Below are positions 45,391 to 58,743 of a stretch of DNA of 64,000 nt, one piece after another (positions within the stretch are counted from its first letter, which is position 1; each line of letters starts with the position of its first letter). Source of the DNA: Siphonodentalium dalli. Taxonomy: Eukaryota; Mollusca; Scaphopoda; Gadilida; Siphonodentaliidae. The stretch spans positions 52,015,949 to 52,079,948 of the forward strand of contig CP136065.1 of NCBI GenBank assembly GCA_032622095.1, given 5' to 3'. A program made the translations under genes and the position numbers. The notes beneath the pieces were generated by a model that did not search any database, was not told the DNA's origin, and saw only the letters and a program-made list of their open reading frames with translations.

Positions 45391-48300
45391 ATATTATGTA
45401 TTAAATCTGGCTGTTAACCATGTAATGCCGTAACATATACCGTCTGGCAAAACTTGAATGATGTTCTGTTTCTGAGTATGGCACTTTTATATGTAAGAGA
45501 CAGAAACAGTTAACTACATTGAAAATGTTAATCAGAAATTATCTTTGAAAATCTCTGATAAATATTTCTACCAGGTCCAGGGTCAGTTGTTGTGTAGGGG
45601 TTGAAAGAATGTGATTTTATCATACATATACACATTTATTGACTTCAAAGTGATCAATATTAAGAGAGATGATAAGTATATTTCAGACATGGTGACTCAT
45701 GTCTGTATGTTCATTTGTGGGGTGTAAATGTATACCCAAGTGCGGCTGTATGGTCATTGGTGAGGTGTATGTGCATTTAGCATTTAGCTGTATGGCCATT
45801 GGTGAGGTGTATATGCATACCTGGAACGATTCAATGGTCATGGGTGGGTGTATATGTATATCTTGAGTGGTTATGACCATGTCTGTTTCGAATAATTATA
45901 CACGGCGGCCAATAGTAGACCCCGAAGCCACGACAAATAGTTTTCATGGCTGGCTCAACCGATTTTCGTGGCTGGTTAGCTAGCTAAGCCGGCTCAGTCA
46001 CGACGTTCGTGGCTGACGAAATATGGCGGCTCAGCCGGCTGAGATGTTATCATTCAGCGTATTTTCGTTTCCGAAATGTTCCTAATCCCCTGTTACCGGT
46101 TATAGACGCCGTTTTTTAGCGTTTGTGGTGAACCCGTAGATTTCCAGGCCACACGTAATCTTTTGATGTTGGGCTTTTCCATTATGGCGAAATTTCTCGA
46201 ATGACTGGCATGGATATACTATGTAGTTTCCCATATAATCGGTATAAGTAGTTACATTGGGACTTCTGTCGACTTCAGACTGCTATCATCACTGTCATCT
46301 TGCGATATATGCATGCATCATTGAATGATGAACCCGATAGTAATGATATATAATATTTCAAACTATTTTCTATTCTTATGTGTATATATTGACAAATGAC
46401 AGTGATGTCTGAGACTGGGTGTGGTCGATATAAACAATTTATATTTTAACCCTTTCAATACCGAATGGATGCGCCCATTCAGTTATATGAAAGCATGCAT
46501 TGGGATAGTCTATTCCACATTAAGGGGCCATGTGTTCTGATAATATAACAACCATGCCGTGTACATGCGAGTATGCCAATATTAGGCAATGCGGTTTAGT
46601 TCTTTGCGATTCACAATACAGTTGTGCTTGACATATAAGCCCATGCACACGGTTCAGCCATTTTACAATTCCGGCGGCGGAAATTTTTAAATGTGGCTGG
46701 CGTTAGATATAATATGGCTGGCGGCGGCTTGTGGCCAATATGGCTGGCGGCGGCGTGCGATGGCGGCTTCGGGCTCTAGCCAATAGTGATGTGGATATAC
46801 AATGTACATGTATGTATACAAGGAGGGACTGTATTATAGTCCATCAGTGTATGATCATGCATGTGGTGAATAGATATGCAGGGAGTGACTATATGGTGTA
46901 TGAGTATATCCGGTGTGCATGTATGATGACTCCCAGCTGTATGGTCATGGGTGAGGCGTACGGATACACCCAATGGTGGCTGCATGGTCATGGGTGAGGT
47001 GTTTGTGTATAAAGTGATTGGTTTTATGGTCTAGTATATTTGTCTGGTCTATATACAGTGTGACTCTATGGCCATGGGTGTGCCGCAACGGTGGGCTTAT
47101 GGTGGCTATCGCTTTCCACAATAACTTAAGTATATGCTAATTAATAGAGATGTTTAGTTGTCAGTTGATTAAGTAACATTTTAATAACCAAGTGAGTTAC
47201 AATTTGCTACATTTTCAGAGCAGCATATAATGATGTACGGGATATAATTATATGGATTTTACCAAATCCGATTGCCAGTTTGCAAGCCATCTTGAGTAAT
47301 TTTGTCTAAAAAACACCCCCTTGTAACACATTTAAGACAGTTCAAAACGATAACACTTTAATACCAAAGATATTTCCATTTTACTTGAAATAAATTGTCC
47401 AAACCTGAATTGTTAATTTGTGCCGATATCACGTTTGTGAGAGGGAAATCCAACATCAATATGTCTGGTAATGTCAGTGGTTATAGTAGCAACTATTAAC
47501 CAAGGTGCATCAGCAATGTTAGTATTCAATGTATAGAAGGATTATAGTCTATTTTATTCATGAACCACAACTTTTAAGTGATTGCAATATGTGCTGGAGC
47601 AATATAGCTACCATTTTCCATAATACGTCATAGGTCATATTTAGTCAAAGTGACAATTTTGGATCCATTGAATTGGAATATTCATAGGTAAAGGTATGCC
47701 TCACTTATGCACAGTTCTGCTCATTTCTTTTTGTAATATGACTAGAATCCCAATGGTGATTTTTTGCGAAATTTTATAGCACGTTTTGTAAAATAAAAAT
47801 GTTTAGAGATCGGAAGGGCCTACTAACTGACATAATGGCATATTTCATTGCCCCAATGATCAGTTAACATAAAAAATATAGAATAAATGCGGATTGCAGC
47901 GTGCGGCGATTGATTCAAATTTGAAATCCAATGATCTGTTAACATGAAAAATATAAATAAAGTTGTAATTCTCAACCAGTTCCAAACAGCAGAAACTAAT
48001 CTAGAAAATATTAGTGAAAAATAGTCAATTTTTTTTCACTTCCGGCGGCCATATTGGTGGCCATCTTGGAATGGGAGTTCAGATTTTAACCCTAAAATGC
48101 TAGCATTGTGTCCTTGCTTCACAATAATATAATACATTTGTATACATTTGTCAAGATTTTCTCTCTATAATTTGCATCAACCTAACTTATAGTGCCTCGT
48201 CTTAAAACACGGCGACCATGTTGGACACCATCTTGTTTCGTATATACGCGGACACTTTCTTTCTGTGTTAACATTGCTTAAAAGATCAGGGACATAATAA

Positions 48301-51087
48301 GGAAAAAATGAGTGAGGTGAAGTTAAGACCTATGGTGTGCGATGTAGAAGTACCCTATCAGCTTCCTGAGTATTATATTTGCGTTTTCATTGCCATCGCG
48401 TGAACTTTTGACATTCTGGTGACGTCGTCAACGACAACGTCATATATGTTCTTGCTACCGGTGGATAGAGTATTCCAATACCCACAAAATTACACACCGC
48501 CTGTTAAATTCAATCACAATGGCATCCCTCGTATATGTGATACCATTTCCCCCACCACATCATAATGGTAACACATTAGGGTACATAAAAATACCAAAGA
48601 AGAAGTGGGTGCACCAGGGGTCCTACCAGCTCATGGACTAATGCAACAAATTGGGGTAGGTTAATCATAAAGACAAACAATATGACAGCATTTTTTTCAC
48701 AATGACCTTGACCTTTCACATTGACCTTGACCATTGAGATGAGTACTGGTGGTCCGTTATGGAGAATAAATTTATATAATTATTATTATATAACTATATC
48801 ACCCAATAAGTCCAGTCCTATCACCAATATACTTTATATATGATTATTTTCCAGAATTTTCAGAAATCACATACTGTTGCTATGGCAACACCAATTTTAG
48901 GAAACTAAGTGATAAGAAGCTTGTTAACGTTGGTTTCCAATGTCTCCAGTATATGGGCTTTATGAAAACATATGTTGCTGAAAATTCACAAAACATTTTA
49001 CGAAACCCATTTTTTAATTACAAATGACAGGCTATCATTACACAACTGTCCCCTGGTAAGGCTACCGCGATAGGATATAGTATCATATAAGCAGATAGAG
49101 TTATTCCCCTTGAGTAGCCTGTTGTCGCGGCCTCGCGGGTACCAGCCGTTGTTTGAATAAACATTGCGTAACATGACACGAGACTCTGGAGATTCCTAGT
49201 TAAAATGTTATCTTTTCAGTGTGCGCTCAAACTTCTAAATCAACTATGCATTGTTAAATATACAACAATTTCTGTATAGTTTGACTCTTCAGTTACAAAA
49301 ATCGGACGGTAAACACTCAAATTATAATAATATTATATATTCGTATACTAGTATCGATCTGCCGGTCGAAAAATGTTAAGCAAGACAGAACAAGTGAACT
49401 GCATTGCATCATAGCCGCATGGACCGGGAGTGGGGCTTGGAGGGCTGCAGCCCCTCCCAACGTTTTGAAAGCTCAATATTCAGGCAAATTGAATGGTATT
49501 TCAGGTGCAAATTAATGTATATTACAGTATTTTTTCACATTTCTGCCCGAATTATACACACTTAAGGTTAACCGTACACATTTTTTAGCTTTAGCTAGCC
49601 GACCTTTTAAAATTCTATGAGACTTTATTAAGTATTCAATTTCAGCAGGATTTAATTAAAATTTGTAATTGTAAAATTTATATCCCAGTTTGTGGGAAGT
49701 GAGAACAATATATATTTATTATAATGATATAATCATCAGTTAATATAGAGTTCAGTGGGGGCGTATTTTCGTTAATAATTTACGGTTAAAACTTTTGAAA
49801 CGCTCTTTAAGGTTTCACGTTGTGCGTATTCTGGCGTATAACACCAATTAATTTCTGGTAAAACTGGCCGCCAGGCTGAGATGGATGTCAGCATAAACTT
49901 ATGAGATTGGTTATATCTCACAACTTAGGATTTAGATATAAAAAGTATGGATGGTGTTCACTTTCTGCAATGTTCTAATTCAGTGTCATTATTAACTTGA
50001 ACAACTGTTCAATGACTAGCGCTGGGACAGTTGGGTTTTTTTTCCTAACCGGTTAACCACGGGCATTAACCTAACCATAACCGGTTAACCGTGACCAGTA
50101 TTACCCTCAGTACGAGATTGAATACATACTATATACTACATACTATATCGGCAAAACAAATGTTTATTACGCGTCCCGGAAACGTTGATATACATGCGAT
50201 CACAAACAATGTCTTGGACATACAATGCGTTCCCGTTACGGCGATCAAATAGTTGTAAATCGATGTTTACGGGAGTTTCGCACTGCATAACGCTTGCTTG
50301 CAAAACCTTCAGCGACGAAATATAGTCCCCCCCCCCCCTGTGTGTATCCCGGGGCCCCCGGGCACGATTAGCCCAAACAATGTACTGAAGATAGGCATAC
50401 TGTTGTTTAGTAATGTTAAGTGTTTGGGTATAGCCTATAGGCAGGTATGTATTAATCACAGTGGCTACACGATGTTACTTCAATTATTTAATAAAGAAAT
50501 TCAAACAAAATTAAATCGTCGTGATTCATTACTCAAGCCCCAGCCAGTGTTTAGGAATTAACGTTATCACTAGATATCCTCTTATTTCCCACTCCCAGTA
50601 GGCCTGTGTTTTTTCTGGATGTGCGACTTCATATTGGATGTTGATCCAGAATAAACGAATCGCCTTCGGCAGGCCTTGCATACCGCCCATTTCTTCTTCC
50701 TTTTTGTTTTCGTCATCTTGAATTATATGACTAAATGTCCCCAAACGTTTTATTTCCGTTTGTGTAGGTCTTCTGTCATCGCTTTGAGACGAACTAATGG
50801 TAATGACAAGGGGGGGGGGGCAGTTTAAAAAAAACAGACATAATATTGATGACGTAGTAAAAGTCTAGACTTGATTGCTTTGATGTATGCCGCGGTGCGC
50901 GTGCAGCCGGAACGTCATGTAATGCCGCCAAAGGAAATTGGCATTGAATGTGTAGCAAGTGATTCACAGACTGACACAGATAAGAGTGTTGTTGTTGGTT
51001 TCACGTCTAGAAAAGCCACCGGTGATCAAACAGGCATGTGTTGTGGGGTATATGAATACACAATCAACTGTCCAAATCGCTTCTATA
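45391..51087. other. Giant intron, middle part
   Basis: 45690-45880 and 46800-47080 carry degenerate TATGGTCATGGGTGAGGTGT minisatellite units. 45905-46045 and 46690-46780 have GGCTGGCGGCGG-type repeats. 46446-46530 is a TTAACCCTTTCAATACCGAA remnant. 48035-48275 has GGCCATATTGGTGGCCATC. 50045-50100 has two ACCGGTTAACC palindromes. No gene; the ORFs at 50136-50744 and 50871-51104 lack domains. Confidence 0.5.
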
Positions 51088-52252
51088 CTGCCGTAAAACA
51101 ATGACATTTGGCGTTATTTATCGGAGCTGGTTTGTACATATCAGCTGATATTTTTACATAATCGGGAATGTCTATCTTTTGCCAACAAGTACATACACGA
51201 CATGGTGGGGAATAAATAATATTTATGGGTGAAATAATTCCTCAAAGTTAGTGCGGTTCACTACCTCTCTTCGAGTCGGCGGCCGGACATAATTATTATA
51301 TAAATTAAATTTTCTGCCGTAAAACTATGATATTTGCAGTTATTTATCGGAGCTGGTTTGTACAAATCAGCTGATATTTTTACATAATCGTGAAGGTCTA
51401 TCTTTTGCCAACAAGTACATACACGACATGGTGGGGAATAAATAATATTTATGGGCGAAATCATTCCTCAAAGTTAGTGTGGTTCACTACCGCTCTTCGA
51501 GTCGGCGGCCGGACAATAATTATATATAAATTAAATTTTCTGCCGTAAAACAATGACATTTTGGCTTTATTTATCGGAGCTGGTTTGTACAAATCAGCTG
51601 ATATTTTTACATAATCGTGAAGGTCTATCTTTTGCCAACAAGTACATACACGACATGGTGGGGAATAAATAATATTTATGGGTGAAATAATTCCTCAAAG
51701 TTAGTGCGGTTCACTACCGCTCTTCGAGTCGGCGGCCGGACATAATTATTATATAAATAAAATTTTCTGCCGTAAAACTATGATATTTGCCGTTATTTAT
51801 CGGAGCTGGTTTGTACAAATCAGCTGATATTTTTACATAATCGTGAAGGTCTATCTTTTGCCAACAAGTACATACACGACATGGTGGGGAATAAATAATA
51901 TTTATGGGCAAAATCATTCCTCAAAGTTAGTGTGATTCACTACCGCTCTTCGAGTCGGCGGGCCGGACAATAATTATATATAAATTAAATTTTCTGCCGT
52001 AAAACAATGACATTTTGGCTTTATTTATCGGAGCTGGTTTGTATAAATCAGCTGATGTTTTTACATAATCGTGAATGTCTATATTTTACCAACAAGTCAA
52101 TACATGACATGATGGGGAAAAATTAATATTTATGGGTGAAATCATTCCTCAAAGTTACTGCGGTTCACTACCGCTCTTCGATTCGGCGGACGGACATAAT
52201 TATATATAAATAAAATTTTCGGCCGTAAAACTATGACATTCGGCTTTATTTG
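51088..52252 (+). repeat. Satellite array, five 226-bp units plus a partial one
   Basis: Units start at 51088, 51314, 51540, 51767, 51994 and (partial) 52220 with CTGCCGTAAAAC. Odd units read CAATGACATTT and …GGACATAATTAT; even units read CTATGATATTT and …GGACAATAATTA, giving a dimeric period of about 453 bp. The ORFs at 51261-51464 and 51714-51917 are two equivalent frames of it. Confidence 0.95.
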
Positions 52253-53291
52253 TCGGCGCATTAGGTCAATTGATAAAAATGATTTCCTTTGATTAACTAC
52301 ATGATCGTAAGCTTAAATAAGCGACAACACCACTTTATAAAATCATAATTAATTGTAGTGATAGCACAAAGTAATCTTCTTGTACACGCACCGAAATTCA
52401 GGTGCCCACTAAACTAATTACCACCTTTACTAACGGCTGTTGGCTAGAGCGGTAGTCGACCGCAGTAATGTGTACAATGGTGTGGTTATGAGTTTCCAAG
52501 GGAGGGTTGTGTAATGTACCATGGCAAAGATGGGCAGCTCAGATACAAAATTGTCATAATCAGGCCCTGATTATGACAATTCAAATAGTGACAAATTATG
52601 ACAAAACAAAATACATCTATAAGGCAGTTCATACAACAAATTGAAGGCAAGAAACTCCCATTTCTACATAAATTACATGGTTTGGGGTTATTTGCGAAAT
52701 AAATGCATTTATGGGCAAGTAAATGTAGAATTACTTGTTGTAAATGAACTTATTATTAAATGACCTTGACCTTAGTGAATGACCTTGACACATATGTCTC
52801 TCCCCATTTATATTATGAAGTGGCCAATCACTTGTGTTCTCAACTTAGATACTAATATCAAACATAGTACCAATTAGTTTCACAGAAAGGTATTTCCCGT
52901 TTCCTCCCATTTCCAGATGCCGGTGCCATGGAAACCATGGAAACCAAATTTATTTCTCACCAGTATCTGGTAATCCGGGCACCCCCCGCCAAAAAGATTA
53001 CCGTTTGTTCAAAGAACATATGTACCAAATTTCATGCTTTAATCCGGCCAGTCACGATTTTTTGGTTAATTGACTGGGCTAATAACAATGATCTTGACAT
53101 GGGGAATTTAGTTATTGGAGAATATATTGATAATAATAACATGTTTACATGTACTTGTTGGTGATATTTGTTATGTAGAACTTTTTATAGATGTTCAGGA
53201 TTTTTCATGTGAGCCCTCTGTGTCCGTTTAAAGAAATTTTCATCATCCCAAAGTGATGTGGACCAATTTAATTAGATAATAATACTGCTTA
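52253..53291. other. Giant intron, after the satellite
   Basis: A perfect 29-bp palindrome (TTGTCATAATCAGG and its inverse) lies at 52551-52579. 52740-53100 is a diverged inverted relative of 41860-42150, with TGACCTTGACC, CATGGAAACCATGG and TTTCATGCTTTAATCCGG. Confidence 0.55.
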
Positions 53292-53643
53292 AGTGAACGT
53301 TCAGATGACCACAATCGTAAGTGGAGGAATCGGGCCCAACAAGATCATGGATAGTTTGTTCACACGATTGCGATGTCGTCGTACATGATGATATCGTAGG
53401 TTGTTCGTAAAGCATGCTATCTTTCCAGCCACGATTTTTAGGTACATACGACTGCGATTACATCACAAGTGGAGGTATCCAAGGATACGCCACAATTTTG
53501 AATCTAAAATCAAACAGTGCTTGATATAATTTTTTGATTTGCGATTTTGACGTGAGCATGTGCAGTCTAACTACCGGTTACTTAATTCCTACGATGGAAA
53601 TCCTTCCACTTACGATTGAATCATGGTCGTCTGAATGTTCACT
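53292..53643. mobile_element. Inverted-repeat MITE, about 350 bp
   Basis: Termini AGTGAACGTTCAGATGACCA and, inverted, AGTGAACATTCAGACGACCA, followed inward by ATCGTAAGTGGAGGA-type sequence on both sides. Confidence 0.75.
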
Positions 53644-53784
53644 AAAGAACGTACTTAAATACATTTGCAGTGTGTAATGTTATTCTTAAAATGAGTTTGA
53701 TGCAGCAATTCTTGTTAGCAGAATCACTGCCCTTTGTTTAACAGCGTTAAATTTATCCCAAAATAAAGACTAAATATTTACAAT

Positions 53785-54177
53785 CAAGCCTGAGTATAGT
53801 GTGCCTGTCATTTGCAGAATGAGGTCCCCAGAGTGTGAATTTAGTGATGCTATCCCACACAGCAGGCTAGCATCACTAAGTTCACCATCTGGGACCTCAT
53901 TCTACACAGCCTCATCTGCTATGGGAGACATAGACTCAGATTGAAGTTCCCAAATGGTGAATATTGTGATGTACACCCATTGGGAACCTCGATTATGCAA
54001 TGAGTCGTCTGCCAATTCGGGGATATAGAGAAACTAAACTAAAAAAGAAATAAAATCTATGTGAAGAAGTTTCTGTGAAGAAATATGATAATAAATAAAC
54101 TTTCGAGAGAAGATGAGGCCTAAGCAGAATGAGGTCCCCAGAGGGTGAATTTAGTGTTGCTGAAATTGCCTGGGGCT
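53785..54177. mobile_element. PalB element, right end truncated
   Basis: Starts CAAGCCTGAGTATAGTGTG; left hairpin, middle hairpin (TTCCCAAATGGTGAAT…ATTGGGAA) and the first arm of the right hairpin are present. It stops a few bases before a TTAA-2 element. Confidence 0.75.
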
Positions 54178-54616
54178 TTAACCCTTTCATAATGGGAGCT
54201 TTGCTGGCACAGCATGAAAGATCCTGTGCCAGTGCATTCTCCTATACGTGAGGCTCCCTATTATATATATTTATATATATATATTTATTTCTTTCCTCCA
54301 TACATGGAAAGTTTCAGACAAACACAGGAAACTAACACAATTACATAAAGATATACAAAATAATCTCTAATCAAACATGAAAGTGCAAGAAAAAAGAAAA
54401 TATTAAATCGAAAGAAGAAGAAAAACCAATGAAGTAATTAAACAAATGTGGTATAAAGGTATAAAACAAAATTGACATGAAAAAGAAAAAAAAAATCTAC
54501 ATCAAGTAAAGGAAAAAAATATATAAAAAAATAGTTTTAATTAGTTAAAAAAAAAAAAAAAGGTTATATATAAGGTCAAGGCCAATGCATTCTCTTATAT
54601 TAGAGGCTTCCTATTG
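54178..54616 (+). mobile_element. TTAA-2 element split by an A-rich sequence
   Basis: The left part is TTAACCCTTTCATAATGGGA to about 54260; the right remnant (CCAATGCATTCTCTTATA) lies at 54582-54616. Between them, 54262-54565 is strongly A-rich on the + strand, with TATTTCTTTCCTCCATACATG at its left. On the - strand this reads as CATGTATGGAGGAAAGAAATA plus an AT tail, which may be the 3' end of a retroelement. The remnant ends about 28 bp from an exon. Confidence 0.55.
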
Positions 54617-54643
54617 AGACCATAATATTGGCAGCATATTTAC

Positions 54644-54786
54644 CTCCACGCTTCCAACATGAGAACCTATAGGAGCACTGTGAGACAATGCAAACATAGG
54701 CAATGCTGCTCCACTTTTGAAGATAGGTGAATTATCATTCACATCCACAATGTCAACCACAACCACTGTCTCTGCACCAGGATCAA
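54644..54786 (-). CDS. Cadherin exon: linker DVNDNSP and start of last repeat
   Basis: 143 nt, phase 1 to 0, donor GAG|GTAAAT; the acceptor CTTCAG is clear. It encodes TVVVVDIVDVNDNSPIF, a canonical Ca-binding inter-repeat motif, then SHSAPIGSHVGSVE. The spacing fits a new repeat that continues as ATDKDSG in the 40-kb exon. Confidence 0.93.
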
Positions 54787-54848
54787 CTGAAGGAAAGAGC
54801 GAATTTAAAATAGACGTGTGAATTGAGTTACAAATGGGGGTAGAGATA

Positions 54849-55062
54849 CAGTAATGCTCTTTGTAATTGACTCCTTAACCACAGCAGAATTATGGGTAAC
54901 TTTTCAGGATTTAGTCGGAAATATGGCTTGTTGCCATTTATCGGAAAGCTCTCGGGGAGAGCTTTCCGATGAATGGCAACAAGCCATATTTCCAACCAAA
55001 TCTTGAAAAGTTACCCATAATTCTGCTGTGGTTAAGAAGTTGATTTTCTTGGAGCATTACTG
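54849..55062. mobile_element. PalA palindromic MITE
   Basis: TA|CAGTAATGCTC … GAGCATTACTG|TA, near-perfect arms with loop AGCTCTCGGGGAGAGCT. Confidence 0.87.
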
Positions 55063-55407
55063 TAGATGTTAATTTTTTGCTTTTGCTTTTGGAGTATGAT
55101 ATGGACGCAAATTGGTCTGAAACTTTGTGTGGAACGCAAAAGCATTAAAAACTTCCATACTCCATGGAATACACATCAACATCCATTCCATATATTTACA
55201 CTCAATAGCCGATTAAAAGAGCACTTAGTGCCCATTTTCAAAAATATTCTGGTAGCGCGTTACAAGTTTCTTCCATACTATATGGAAACAAGTTGGTGCC
55301 TGTGCGTGATGTCCCATGACATTATTTCAACAAACCAGCATCCAATATTTAATGCAGACATAACATTCCTGTTCAGTGGAGTAGGTTCAACAGTGGCCAT
55401 TACAGCC
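55063..55407. other. Cadherin intron, nothing recognised
   Basis: The ORF at 55066-55470 runs into a MITE and has no recognisable domain. Confidence 0.45.
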
Positions 55408-55589
55408 ATAGGGAGTCTTGCATATATAAGAGAATGCATTGGCCTAAAAATATTTACCTTGACCTTGTAAGCCAGTGCATTCTCTTATATATGTGAGGCT
55501 CCATATGAGAGACTGGCATATATAAGAGAATGCACTGACACAGGATATTTAATGCTGCACCAGTGCAGCTCCTGTCATGAAAGGGTTAA
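55408..55589 (-). mobile_element. TTAA-2 element, truncated
   Basis: Hairpin modules with GAATGCATTGGCC and CCAGTGCATTCTCTTATA, then GCTCCTGTCATGAAAGGGTTAA ending at the TTAA of 55586-55589, about 16 bp from the donor of the next exon. Confidence 0.75.
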
Positions 55590-55604
55590 AGGCTATTATC
55601 AAAC

Positions 55605-55745
55605 CTGTTTCTCTTTTCTCTCTAATTGTGTTGGTTCCCCTGACAACATGCACATGTATTATGTACTTGGAGTGCTCCTCATAATCAGCAGTTGACAACT
55701 GATAAAGCGAACCATTGGCTTCATCAATTCTGAACATATTTGTTT
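55605..55745 (-). CDS. Cadherin exon: middle of a repeat
   Basis: 141 nt, phase 1 to 1, acceptor TTTTTCAG and donor ACAG|GTTTGA. It encodes NMFRIDEANGSLYQLSTADY then EEHSKYIIHVHVV: the F-x-I-D-x-x-x-G-x-L strand, the D-Y-E-E motif and a V-x-V strand of a cadherin repeat. Confidence 0.93.
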
Positions 55746-56466
55746 CTGAAAAATATCAAAGGCACTTGTTGATGTGGAGGGCACGGCACATGGAAATGTT
55801 GTGGTTATAAATGTTTCTGTTTTGTTAGTATTTTGTTGGTTGCAAACATTTTGCATGTTTGTTGCACACAGCAGTATTTTGTCTATGACAATTAAAGCAT
55901 GTGCAAGCAAATGAGGTTCACAGAAGAAATCTGCTTGTTTTGATTCAGACTGAAACAATATGAATAAATTTGCAGTGCAATTGGGCTACATTAAGGCTAT
56001 ATCATATGAATCCCCTATAATATTATTGAAAAAAATCCATTACATATTTTCTTATCTCTCACCATTATATAATCGCAGCATACTTCCAGGGATACTTGGC
56101 ATCATGCCAAGTAAATTACTTTGCGGATTAATACTATTTAGAAAAGCCATACTTGCACCAATACCAGACATTGCAAAATGATTGCTTTGTTCATTAATGT
56201 TCAATTATTGTCCAACTTAATTGCACTAACGAAAATAGGCACAAAAACAAAGAGGCAAATTGGGGGACTATATGTTTCGTCACAAGGCAGAGCGTGCAAT
56301 ACTGTCATATACAGTTGTGAAGCGTCTCAGCCAACACCGTACATGTATGGATTTTACAGGCATCTTCTTTTAAAGATTTTGATTTGTTAAAAAGGCATAA
56401 AACACAAGGAATACAAGCTTGGAATTTCTAGGTAAAAAAAGAATGGATAACTCCACTAAAAATAAG
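55746..56466. other. Cadherin intron, nothing recognised
   Basis: ORFs on both strands have no domain. Confidence 0.45.
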
Positions 56467-56823
56467 TCGGACGGACCTCAAAATCACAGGTGCACAGGTT
56501 CCTATACTAAATATATGTCAGACGGACCTCAAAATCACAGGTGCACAGGTTCCTATACTAAATATATGTCGGATAGACCTCAAAATCACAGGTGCACAGG
56601 TTCCTATACTAAATATATGTCGGACGGACCTCAAAATCACAGGTGCACAGGTTCCTATACTAAATATATGTCGGACGGACCTCAAAATCACAGGTGCACA
56701 GGTTCCTATACTAAATATATGTCGGACGGACCTCAAAATCACAGGTGCACAGGTTCCTATACTAAATATATGTCGGACGGACCTCAAAATCACAGGTGCA
56801 CAGGTTCCTATACTAAATATATG
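56467..56823. repeat. 51-bp minisatellite, seven units
   Basis: Seven exact-length units containing GACCTCAAAATCACAGGTGC and TTCCTATACTAAATATATG. The unit length is a multiple of three and one frame on each strand is open, so it translates as a 17-residue repeat on + and another on -. It is intronic to the cadherin; no sign of a real gene. Confidence 0.95.
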
Positions 56824-58743
56824 TACTAAGTTCCAATGAAAGTGTCAATGACACTGAAGCTCAACTTGGAAATGAGATCATGCATTACAGTCCATAGAGC
56901 GATAAGGAATTCTGAAAGTTCATATGCTTATGTAACAAGAGGTTACCCTGAAGATGCATAAACAGTTTGGGATGAATCGGATGAAAAAGTTTGGCTATAT
57001 GGAGTGCCAAAGGATGCAGTAATACTAATAGAAAGAGTAAAATCTGAGATGTCTCCCATCTGCAGACCTGTCACCCCGAAGATTCACATGAAGTTGGGTG
57101 ATTAGAAATTTGATGGCTCACATTTAGACGTCACCCAAAAGATCCATATGAAGTTTGGTGACGATCGGATCAGGGATGTGGTCTGTAGGGTGTGCCAAAG
57201 GATTTAGCCATGCAAAGAGTAAAATCCAAGATGGCTGTCAGTGGCCATGTTTTTCATAAAAAATTTGATAGCTCCCATCGAGAGGTGATCCAAGATGGCT
57301 GCTGGCAGCCATGTTTTTAAACAAATTTCAGAAAACTTTGATGGCCCTCATCTAGAGGTCAACTCGAATATCCATATGAAGTCTGGTGATAATCAGATGA
57401 GTAATGTGGTCTAGTGTGTGCCAAAGGATTTAGTCATGCAAAGATAAAAATCCAAGATTGCTGCTAGTGGCCATCAGGTTTCGCGTTGCCACATGCCAAA
57501 TTTGCCAAAGGCAAAAAATATTTTCATTTTGCAAAAACAAATTCATGAGTTTTTATATTATGTGATGTGAACTTTCTAGTAATAAAACATCATCCAGTGT
57601 GGATTATCTGTTACTCGTGCCAACTTAGAGACAATGCAAAGGGAAAGCCGATCAACAAATCTATCAACCTTGCGCTCGGCAATGTCGAAACTGATACATG
57701 TATGTCATTTTCTTTAGTTTTCACAAAACAATAATACCTTTCTGTTGAAATCAAACTGCCACCAAACAGTTAATCAACTGCGGTTAAAATATGGCAGTCA
57801 GAAAAAAGAAGGTTCTGTATTTATTTCATTAAGGCTGGTGTAAGTAATTTGTTTGTAATAGGCTCTCAAGGTAGACTACGACACTTTGCACGAAACGGTA
57901 AAAGGTAATTATAAAATTGTTTTTACAGTTAATATTTGTATGCACATTACTGGCGACACTGTACACAACAAATTTATGATATTTGTGTGTTGTGACCAGC
58001 GATTATAAGACAATAGGTTAATCAGTCGAATGTGAATGGCGAGCGAGGGATTAATTGGTGGTTTGGCTTTATTGCCAACTATGACACAGGACAATATAAT
58101 GTGTATGCTATGATTGCTGTGATGATAGATACATGTACTTCAAGTTTGATAACTGTCTTAGCAATATTAAACGTAATTTATGGTGTCACTTAGATATTTA
58201 TTGTTACTTTGATATATAATAATAATACTAGTTTGTTTCAATAGCTCATTTTACCGGTGTATGTGATTAGGTTTAAAATTATATAACAACAGCAAAAAAA
58301 GAAGAATTTCCTTCAATCTCCCCAATTATATACCCTCAATTAAATTTGGCAAATCATTTTGAAATTTGGCAAAAGAAAAAATTCATTTGGCAAACATTTT
58401 GGCAAGAGAAAATTTGGGTCCAGCTCCAACCGTGTCGGCCATATGTTGCATGTTGCTGAGAAAAATAATACCAAGACCAATCAAAAAAATAATTAAATAA
58501 AAAGAGCAAGACACTTTAATACATGCACCTCTAATATTATAATAATACACAAGGGAGACATCAAAATTGTATACATCCTCACTTCCAGCAGCTATAATTC
58601 ACCAATGCCACTGGATCAAAACTAAATTATACAAAACTGGTACACAATTCTCAATTCCTACTGTCATTAGCGGATACCATATGCACCACTGAACATCAAT
58701 TTTTAAAATATATTACATACATGTATGTATTTGTGTTTGCTAC
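56824..58743. other. Cadherin intron with degenerate repeats
   Basis: 57060-57480 has three degenerate units built from CCATATGAAGTTTGGTGA, GGTGTGCCAAAGGATTTAG and AAAATCCAAGATGGCTG, related to 19545-19770. 57495-57545 and 58335-58425 contain opposing TTTGGCAAA/TTTGCCAAA words that may be ends of one larger element. Confidence 0.5.

Noticed and set aside
46731-46997. 88-residue ORF and its antisense partner
   Set aside because: They arise from degenerate TGGTCATGGGTGAGG minisatellite units.
51261-51917. Two nearly identical 67-residue ORFs
   Set aside because: They occupy equivalent positions in alternate satellite units; no protein features.
56419-56829. 136-residue repetitive ORF
   Set aside because: It is a translation of a 51-bp minisatellite in a cadherin intron, with no domain and an equally open antisense frame.
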